From the NCBI GenBank assembly GCA_027257055.1, contig JAPVLO010000181.1, positions 1,426,001 to 1,490,000 on the forward strand: a DNA stretch of 64,000 bases. Reading direction: 5' to 3'. Within the stretch, counting starts at the first letter, position 1. Each line of letters starts with the position of its first letter. Position numbers and translations under genes: made by a program. This DNA comes from Cephalopachus bancanus. Lineage: Eukaryota > Chordata > Mammalia > Primates > Tarsiidae. Positions 55,387-64,000 of this stretch are shown piece after piece. A model generated the notes under the pieces. That model did not search any database. It saw only the letters and a list, made by a program, of their open reading frames with translations, and was not told where the DNA came from.

Positions 55387-56550
55387 AAAGAAAAATGACA
55401 AATTCCATTATTTGGGCATCTCCCACACCTCATCTATGATCTCTGATCAGTCACAAGTCTTGTCTGAAGGGCTACAGGGTACCCCGAGAATCCTTGGAAG
55501 ACAGGGTTTTCAGGATCTCAATCCAGGTTCTGGCATTGTAACCTCGTCTTAAAAGCTGTGCTGAGTTTTCTGCTGGTCTGTGTGTGGTCTTGCCACTGAG
55601 GTCAGTGCTGCCTGGTTTCCCTAAAGCATGGCCTCATGTGAGCATTGTAGCGGACAAAGGTGTAGACAGGGATTACCAATAATAAAGCAGGGCCCTCCAG
55701 GAGCTCAGTATGGGCCAGCGTGAGCACCTCCACCACAGCAAATGGTTCCTACGTTTCAGAAGTGTTCGTACTATGAAGGGCCTGGACACAGGACGTGAGT
55801 AGTGAGGTACTCCTTGTGGAGACGGTAAATGCTCGGAGCAGAGCAACAAGGGTGTGTACTAGATGCGGGTGCACATGCGTGCTCTGTAAAGGGGCTCCTT
55901 AGTCCTGTTGCCTACTGTCCCCACCAGGTGCCACCTTAGGACATCCTCTCCTTCACTGCTCACTCTCCAGCAAAGAGTACCAATAGCCACTGAGGCTGAA
56001 GGATGGGGCTGTGCCAGGTGCCTGGCACCCCAACCTTCCAGCAGTTGTCCAGCGGACAGCTTGAGTTGACCTCCTCCACAGCCTCACCTTGGGTATTCAC
56101 CGGCTCCTCATCTCTGGCTAGTGCATCCCCTCCTTCTTTCCTGCCAGGTTCTCCCATTACTCTGTCACCCAAATGTACTCTTGCCTGAACACACAGATCT
56201 TGTGCTTTTCCTTCATTTCATGTCACACCATGCTCCTGGGATGGGTTCTCATGCCTGCACCAGTCAGTATCTGGGCTACAGGAAGAGGACTCCACAGTGA
56301 GCTAGACCCCGAGGGATCACTTGGTTGCATCCCCTGGAAACAGTAAATAGAAGGTAAATACTCAGCACAAGGCTGTGTGAATAAACAAGCCATAGGCCCC
56401 AGGGCGCTGGCTGTCCCTCTCCTGGTAAGTGTAAATGGGTGGGTGTCTGTAGTGTGCCTCCATCTTACCAGACAGCACATGGGGAGGTGGGGCTTTGATA
56501 CAGCATTACCCTTGCCCTGCACTTCGGTTTAACATAGAACTTTGAATGTA
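55387..56550. other. Probable PIGG intron, no exon recognised
   Basis: GC-moderate unique DNA. Several overlapping open frames on both strands show no transmembrane or transferase motif of PIGG. Confidence 0.45.
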
Positions 56551-57719
56551 GAGCAAAGGGAAGATGGCGGCATAGCCAATTAGACTGGGTGAGTCCCTGT
56601 GTGTGTGAGTTATAGACGATTCTGCAAGTGTGTCTGTATGTAAGTGGACATGTGAGAGGCTGACTGAGTGGGGACTTGAGAGCAAGTAGCCAAGGCTCTC
56701 CTGGTGAAGCCGATAGTGCTGCAGTCATTCTCCTTGGACCCTAGCACTTCCTGGAGTGCAGAAGCTGAGCACCATTTTTCTAAAATCAGCAGAGCTTTTC
56801 CTGGCAAGAAGCCATCCGAGTGACTGCTGCTCCTATTGTGGTGCCGGGCCAGAAGCTGGCAGTAAGGGCCACAGAAGGAGTATGGCAAGGGAGCCAGAGG
56901 CAGAGCCCCAAGGACGCAGCAAGCCATCCCAAGCTTGGACTCACTGCTGCCACTGTCAGCACCAGGCTGGGCTGCAGGGCTCCACCTCAGGAACCTGAGA
57001 TCTGGAGACTGTGGTACTTCCTGTGGAGTGAGCTATTTTACCTGATCCCATTTCTGGCAGGAACAGCAACCTGTAGAGAAACTGAGCAGTGTTCCTGCTC
57101 CAGGGTGGTCTCTGCAGAACAGCAGACCTGCAGCTTGAAACCAGAGGGTGATCTCTGCATTGCGTTGGGGTTGTTCTTTGCGACCGCAGAAAGTATTGCC
57201 CCCAGCACACAAGCCCTGGTGGCACAAGCCCTGGTGGTTAACAGCAGATGTGGAGCCCAAGAGATTTACCCCTGCCCTGAGCTACCTGCTAGGTGATAGA
57301 TGCATATAGTGGATCTGATGGAGGAGGCTGGTGAGTGCCTAGCTGATTCACACCCGCCCCTAACAACGAGGAAAGAGATTGGGAGGGCAGGGCAGAGGCC
57401 AGAGGTTCCATTTCCCTGTCATGAACTGGATGCCCTAGGAGCTGTGACCATGCTGGGAGAGGAAGAAATGGGAGAGAGCCTGAGAGATGTTGAGTCAAGT
57501 TATCTCATCCCCCCACCTTCCTGTGGACACACCCTGGCTATCAATTGCAGGCAGAAATTGGTGAAGATTCTAATATCTTAAGTTTCAACAGGAAGAGGGA
57601 ACCTGCAGTATTAGACCTGAAGTCACAGAACCTGCCATAAGAGAAACCCTCCTTTGACCCCTGCAAAGAGATATACTAAAGCTGAGAACTGTATCAACGG
57701 GTTTTTCAAATTTTGATTT

Positions 57720-57935
57720 ATTTGTTTGTCTCATTTGTTTGCTTTGTTTTGTTGTTTATTGGCTGATTTTCTCTTTTCTTTCCTTTCTATTTCTCTCTTT
57801 GGTCTTTCTCTATGGTTTTGATTTTGTTTGTTTCTTGTTTGTTGGTTGGTTTTTCTTTTTTCTCTCTCTCTTCTTCTCTCTCTTTTTCCCCCCCTTCTTC
57901 CCTCTCTTTTCCCTCTTATACTCTGTCTCGGACCC
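57720..57935 (+). repeat. Pyrimidine/TTTG-rich stretch in the L1 5' region
   Basis: tttgtttgtctcatttgtttgc followed by ctctctctcttcttctctctc. It lies between the 5' UTR and ORF1. Confidence 0.75.
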
Positions 57936-58221
57936 AGAGGCTACACAAGCATACCCACTGTAAGATCATATTGTGTGGAAATGGAGAGCGAGTCCCAGAT
58001 GGCCCATTCACCAAACAGCAAGCATTGTGATCTGCCAGTAGGTTCTGAATCCTTGCGGCCCCTCCCACACCCTTAGTAATTGCTCAGAATTGTAAACAGA
58101 TAGCACAACACCCCATCCCCAGCCCTATTTTATAACTGAACAAACCAGAAGCCCTGGCTCAGGGAAGGACAGAGGGAGAGCAAATATCAGAAGTGATTGC
58201 TTCCCCATTTCCCACTAAGCA

Positions 58222-59337
58222 ATGGAATTAAAGAGAAAGATGAGAGAACTAGTACAAATGAAGAAAAACCAACAAAAAGTAACTGGAAACCTCCAGAGTC
58301 CCAGCAAAGAGTCAGTGCCTGAAAGAACATCTACTGGGGCACAAACAATGGCTATCTCCAAGAATGAAGGTAACCAGAAGGTACTTACAGAGATCAGTGA
58401 ATTGCTGGATAGAATGAAAGAAAATCAAGAAATGCAAGGGCTTAAATGAAATGAAATTGTAACAGAGTTGGACAGACTCAAGAAAGCATATTTAGAAAAA
58501 ACAGAAATACAGAACTCCATCCAAGAAATAAATAAGCTGACAAGCATGGGAAGAAGAACTGACCAAACAGAAGAAAAAAAATTCAGAGCTGGAAGTCTAA
58601 AATATGGAGTTAACCCAATCTATTGAAAATATAGAAAAAAAAAACTTAAGAAGAAACTCTCTAAGAGATGTGTGATTTTATCAAGAAACCAAACCTACAT
58701 CTGATTGGCATACCTGAAGTAGAAAGAGAAACAGAAAACACGTTGGAACAAATATTCCATGAGCTCATTGAAGAAAACTTTCCTCATCTGTCCAGAGAGA
58801 TGACTATTCAAGCACAAGAGACATCTCATAAGATGTCAAGACATTTTATGAGAAGACCAACCCCTAGACACAGAATAATTCATTGATACAAGTTAGGTAT
58901 AAAAGAAAAAAATCCTCAAGGCAGCAAGGGATATAGGTTAGACTACCTACCAGGGGAGACCAATCAGTATTGCTGTAGGCTTACCTGCAGAAACACTATA
59001 GGTCAGAAGGATTGAACCCCAATCTTTAATGTTCTCAAAGATAAACAATTTTAACCAAGAATTTCCTACCCAGCCAAGCTAAGCTTCATCAGTGATGGAG
59101 AATTAAAATCTTTTCCAGACATCCAATCACTAAGAGAATATGCTGCCTCCGGACCAGCTCTACAGGAGATGCTTAAAAAGGTGCTGTGCAGAGAAGAAAA
59201 AAGAAACAAAAGAAAGACCACATACTTCACAAGATTACAAACAAACACAGAAGCAGCAGAACATACAGCACACCTGCAAAAATGAAAACACAAACATTTA
59301 TTTGGAAAAGTTAAACAAAAACAAAACAGCCTTATAA
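58222..59337 (+). pseudogene. L1 ORF1, broken
   Basis: ORF1p is the RNA-binding trimeric chaperone of L1. A 75-codon frame from the ATG at 58222 contains a coiled-coil-like, Lys/Gln/Glu-rich start and ends in a TGA at 58447. Later pieces include the RRM-like IKKPNLHLIGIPEVE at 58680 and TPRHRIIH before a stop at 58884. The C-terminal domain part, SYPAKLSFISDGE, sits near 59060-59090. At least two premature stops or shifts separate these. Confidence 0.8.
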
Positions 59338-59344
59338 GAGTATT

Positions 59345-62300
59345 ATGACAGGGACAACTCACAATTCAATAACCAGCATGAACGTGAATGGACTAAATAC
59401 ATTACTGAAAAGACATAGAAAGGCAAACTGGGCTGAAAAAAAACAAACAAACCACAATTCAACAATTTACTGTCTCCAGGAAACACATCTCACCACAAAG
59501 GATGCTCACAGACTTAAAGGTAGAGATGGAAAACAAATTTTCAGGTGAATGGACCACAAAAGAAGGCAGAAGTCACAATCTTAATATGACAAAACAACCT
59601 TTAAGCTATCAAAAATTTATAAAGGTACAGAAGGATACTACATAATGATAAAAGGTTCAATCCATCAATAAGAAATATCCTTCCTAAACATATATGCACC
59701 CAACACAGGAGCACCAGCTTTTATAAAGCAGCTACTCAGTACACTAGAAAAAGAAAAGACATTGACTCTAACACTATCATAACTGGGGACTTAAATACCC
59801 AACTAACAACCCTAGACAAATCATCAAGTCAAAAAAAGTTAACAAAAAGATGCAGAACCTCAACTTGGCATTTGACCAAATGGATTTAATAGCTACTGAC
59901 AGAACATTCCACCCTACAACCACAGAATACACATTCTACTTATCACCACAAGGAATGTACTCCAATATTGACCATATCCTTGGCAATAAATCAAGCATAA
60001 ACAAATTTTATAAGATCAAAATACTGCCATGCACCTTCTCAGACCACAGTGGAATAAAAATAAATATCAACACCAACAAAATTCTCCCCAAACCCACAAA
60101 GACATGGACACTAAACAGAATGATGCCAGACAACTCCTGGGTCATCACAGAAATCAAAACAGAGATTAAAAGATTCCTGGAAACATATGAAAATGAAGAA
60201 ACATCTTATCAAAACTTTTGGGATGCCATGAAAACAGTAACAAGAGGGGAATTCATATTTCTACGAACACACATCAAGAAAATGGAAAGATCACTAGTTA
60301 ATAGCCAAACAAATCACCTAAAGAAGCTGGAAAAGCCGGGCTCGGTGGCTCAGCCTGTAATCCCACGCCTTGAGAGGCTGAGGTGAGTGGATTGCCTGAG
60401 CCCGCGGGTTCGAGATCCGCCTGGGAAACTTGGCGAGACCTCATCTTTACAATAAATCAAAAAATTAGCTGGGTGTGGTAGTGCGCGCCTGTAGTTCCAG
60501 TTACTTGGAAGGCTGAGGTGGAAGGATCACTGGAGCCCAGCAGGTCGAGGCTGCAGTGGCCAAAAGCGGCCACTGCACTCCAGTCTATCCAGTCTAGGTG
60601 ACAGAGTGAGACTCCAACTCAAAAAAAAAAAAAAAAAAAAGCTGGAAAAACAAGACCACCAAAACGCTAACACTTCAGCAGAAGAATCCAGACCACCAAA
60701 ATAAAAGCCCAAATATGGGACACAGAAGACAAAAATACCAAAGAGGGGGGGAAATCAATGAAACATGAAGCTGGTTCTTTGAAAAGATAAGCAAGAATGA
60801 TGGACCCCTAGCCAGACTGACCAAGAAAATGAAAGAAATAGCCCAAATAAACACAATCAGAAACATAAAACATCAGGTTACAATTGACCCTGAAGAAGTA
60901 AAAAGATTATCAGAAATTACTGTGCACACCTGCAAGGAAACAAACTTGATAACCTAAATGAAATAGAGGGCTTTCTGGTATCACATAACCTGCCAAGGTT
61001 GAAGCAAGAAGAAACTGAGACCCTAAATAGATCAATAACAACCCAGGAAATTGACTCCATCATAAGAAAACTACCTTAAAAACCCCCAAAAAACCCTCAA
61101 AAAAAACCCAGACCAGATGGCTTTCCAGTGGAATTCTACAAAACATACAAGAAGGAGCTGATAAAAATCCTTCAGAAAGTATCCCAGGCAATTGAGAAAG
61201 ACTGAACTCTCCCCAAATCATTTTGTGAAGCTAACATCACATTGATACCCAAACTGGGGAAAGATCCAACAAAGAAAGAGAACTAAGGCCAATTTCCCTG
61301 ATAAACTTAAATGCAAAATTCCTCAAGATTCTAGCAAATCAAATCCAACAACACATCTCAAAAAGCATCCACTATGACCAAGTAGGCTTCATCTCCAGGA
61401 TGTAGAGCTAGTTCAACATCTGCAAGACCATAGACATAATTAAATACATCAACAGATGTAAAAATAAGAATCACATAATTGTATCACTAGATGCAGAAAA
61501 AGCTTTGTCATAAAATTCAACATCCCTTCTTGATAAAAACCCTTGAACACCTGGGCACGGATGGAACATACCTCAAAATAGTAAGAACCATCTATGATAA
61601 ACCCACAGTCAACATTTTGCTAAGTGGACAGAAATTGGAAGCATATCCCCTGAAAACCAGAACAAGACAAAGCTGCCCACTCTCACCCCTCCCTTTCAAC
61701 ATAGTTTGGAAGTCCTAGCTAGAGCAATCACACAAGGCAAGGGTATCCAAATAGGAAAAGAGGAAGTTAAAGCTATCCCTCTTTGCTGATGACATGATCC
61801 TACACTTTGAAAAGCCAAGGTAGTCTGTCAAAAACCTCCTTGCAATAATAAATGACTTTGGCAAAGTCTCAGGGTACAAAATAAATGTGCAAAAGACAGT
61901 CACATTCTTATACACCAACAACAAGAAGGCAGAGGACCAATAAAAAAAAAACAAAACACAATCCCATTCACAATAGCCACACACACACACACAAAGAAAT
62001 ATCTTGATATCTCCCTAACCAGAGAAGTGAAAGACCTCTACAACGAAAACTACAAGACACAGCTCAAAGAAATCAAAGAAGACACAAACAAATGGAAAAA
62101 AATTCCATGCTCATGGGTTGGAAGAATTAACATTGTTAAGATAGATGTCCATTCTACCCAAGGTGATGTACAGATTCAACACAATACCCATTAAATTACC
62201 AATATCATTCTTCTGAGACATGGAAACAACAATACAGAAATTCGTGTGGAAACATAAAATAACACAAATGCCAAAACAATCCTTAGCAAAAGAAACAAAG

Positions 62301-63535
62301 TGGGAGGTATCACACTTACAGAGTTTAAACTTTACTATAAGGCTATAATAATCAAAACAGCCTGGTACTGGTATAAGAAGAGGCACACAGACCAATGGAA
62401 CAGGATAGAGATTCCAGAAGCAAAACCTCAATTTTTTAAGCAACTCATCTTCAACAAGGCCTCTACTAACAACCACTGGGAAGAAGAGAACTTATTCAGC
62501 AAATGGTGCTGGGAAAACTGGCTGACTACATGCAGAAAATTGAAACATGACCCCTACCTATCACAGTACACAAAAACCAACTCTAGATGGATCAGAGACC
62601 TAAACATAAAACCTCAAACTATAAGAATCCTAGAAGAAAATGCAGGAAACACTTATGCACATTGGAGTAGGCAACCAATTCCTGGTCAAAACCCCAAAAA
62701 CCCATGTCATAAGAGATAAGATAGACAAGTGTGATCTCATCAAACTGAAAAGCTTCTGCAAAGTAAAATAAACCATCAAGAGAGCAGGCAGACAGTCCAC
62801 AGAATGGGAAAAAATATTTGTCAACTGTATATTTGACAAAGGCCTAATATCCAGGTTCTACAAGGAACTCAAATTTGCTGAAAAGAAAAAAACAAACACC
62901 TTTCTATTAAAAAGTAGGCAAAGGATATGAATCGACATTTCTCAAAAGAAGACACACAAGCAGCCAACAGATACATGAAAAAATGTTCAGCCTCAGTAAT
63001 CATCAAAGAAATGTAAATTAAAACCACACTGAGATACCACCTAACTCCAGCCAAGATGGCCATCATCAATAACTCAAAAAAACCAACAGGTGCTGGAGAA
63101 GATGCAGGGAAAAAGGAACGTTTCTACAATGTTGGTGGGAATGTAAACTAATACAACCTCTGTGGAAAACAGTGTGACAATTCCTAAAAGATCTAAAAAT
63201 CGACCTTCCATAAGACCCAGCAATCCCCTTTCTCTGGGAATATAACCAGAGGAACTCAAATCATTCTATAAAAAAGATAAAAAAAGATACCTGCACACGC
63301 ATATTTATTGCAGCACTAATCACAGTAATAAAAACATGGAACTAACCATGCTGCCCATCAAAAGTGGGTTGGATAAAAAAAAAATGTAGTACAAATACAT
63401 GATGGAATATTATGCAGCCATATAGGACAAAATTCTGGACTTTGCAGTTACTTGGATGGATTTAGTCTATAATACTCTGATCTATCACAGAAACAAAAAA
63501 CTGAGTACCACATGTTCTCACCTATAAGCGGACAC
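59345..63535 (+). pseudogene. L1 ORF2, broken
   Basis: ORF2p supplies endonuclease and reverse transcriptase. The frame starts near the ATG at 59345; SITSMNVNGLN and CLQETHL mark the apurinic-type endonuclease. The 178-codon frame at 59850-60386 holds the end of the endonuclease (SDHSGIK). Beyond the Alu, 61480-61800 has RT-region segments (about 61780: SLFADDM in a shifted frame, the catalytic region of the reverse transcriptase). The C-terminal part runs through 62300-62719 (FSKWCWENW) to about 63535. Stops and frameshifts are frequent. Confidence 0.8.
60335..60640 (+). mobile_element. Lineage-specific Alu inside L1 ORF2
   Basis: A sense Alu from gccgggctcgg to a run of 20 A. The target-site duplication aagctggaaaa is at 60324-60334 and 60639-60649. 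The right arm has agtggccaaaagcggccact, plus a small tatccagtc duplication near 60588. Confidence 0.94.
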
Positions 63536-63735
63536 TGAACATTTATCATAACACTCTAAGAGAGAGTTTAGCAGTAGTGGGACACTGCCAGGGGAGGGCA
63601 GTGGGGGCCACATAACAACAACGTTATCTGACCTCAAAACAGACAAAGCGGGGACCAAGGGGAGGCCCAAACTTTACTTAATCTTATCTACCCAATCCTG
63701 AATTGTACCCCACATCTTTAAAATTAAATAGTAAT

Positions 63736-64000
63736 AAAAAAGAATTTTTAATGTCACCTATTTAGAAGACTATGGCTTGGGTTCTTTCATAAGAGCCACC
63801 AGTGAGCTTGCTATTCCTATAACCTTAGCAAGGGACCATTTGTGTTGTAGAGGAATGGGCAGACTGTGGCACTAGCCCCAATGCTGGTCCCTGAACCAGA
63901 GGGTCACTAACCACTCAGGGCCTAATTTTTGATCTGCTGGAAATAAATTTTCTCTCTCTGCCATTTAAACCTGGTTATAGTTTTCTTACTTTACTGAAAC
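63736..64000. other. No gene recognised at the window end
   Basis: Sequence after the L1 tail. The segment ggaaataaattttctctctctgcc near 63940 could be part of an old LTR, but I cannot support it. Confidence 0.35.

Larger units (their letters stand above)
56551..63735 (+). mobile_element. Nearly full-length L1, inactivated
   Basis: It starts with aaagggaagatggcggcatagcc, an L1 5' UTR start with a YY1 site (aagatggcggc at 56561-56571). A 5' UTR of about 1.7 kb ends in a pyrimidine-rich stretch (57720-57935). ORF1 and ORF2 follow. The 3' end is attaaatagtaataaaaaag. Without the Alu at 60335-60640 the length is about 6.9 kb, close to a complete element. Both frames carry stops and shifts, so it cannot move on its own. 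It is the youngest-looking L1 in the window. Confidence 0.85.

Noticed and set aside
56820..57296. 158-codon + frame before the L1 ORF1
   Set aside because: It lies in the L1 5' UTR, which is GC-moderate and has chance frames; no L1 protein is encoded there.

Overview
The window is nuclear DNA of a primate. Most of it is interspersed repeats around one complete protein-coding gene and the last exon of a second. The gene TMEM271 lies on the + strand at 29212-30330, in one open frame inside a CpG island of about 3.5 kb. The last coding exon of PIGG lies on the - strand at 54114-54330. The two genes point tail to tail with about 24 kb of repeat-rich DNA between them. I recognised both from their protein sequences, without a search.

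Organism: primate-specific Alu elements are present in both orientations. Some are old AluJ-type copies (about 7298, 18768, 41139), of the kind all primates share. The younger copies form a family that matches neither anthropoid AluS/AluY nor lemur/galago Alus as I know them. Their middle linker reads ataaatcaaaaaattagc and their right arm carries a palindrome around gtggcc/ggccac. A tarsier is the most economical guess, but it is an inference. Other old mammalian families (MIR, L2, L1M, MLT1, Tigger) are abundant.

Layout. 1-10 kb: fragments of Tigger/pogo DNA transposons, including a Tigger1 of 2.6 kb with an Alu inside it, an L1 fragment and an MLT1 LTR. 10-20 kb: several Alus, and an old endogenous retrovirus on the - strand between two diverged LTRs (13582-17963) that contains a 5S rRNA pseudogene. 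20-25 kb: a decayed L1. 25-27 kb: mostly unique DNA. 27-30.7 kb: the CpG island and TMEM271. 31-41 kb: mostly unique DNA, with a recent duplication of about 674 bp that brackets a minisatellite (37068-39116). 41-53 kb: a betaretrovirus-like pol remnant ending in a near-perfect palindrome, old L1 pieces and microsatellites. 53-56 kb: the PIGG 3' end. 56.5-63.7 kb: a nearly full-length but inactivated L1 with an Alu in its ORF2.

Nothing here is a new multi-gene system. The most notable signals are small. The TMEM271 leader has two upstream reading frames, each joined to the next by an overlapping ATGA, so that uORF1, uORF2 and the coding sequence form a chain directly after a run of ten CGG triplets. 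The young Alu family has a new right-arm hairpin and a B box that fits the tRNA consensus. The retroviral pol remnant ends in an 84-bp inverted duplication with one mismatch. Repeat boundaries and family names were judged by eye and are approximate.
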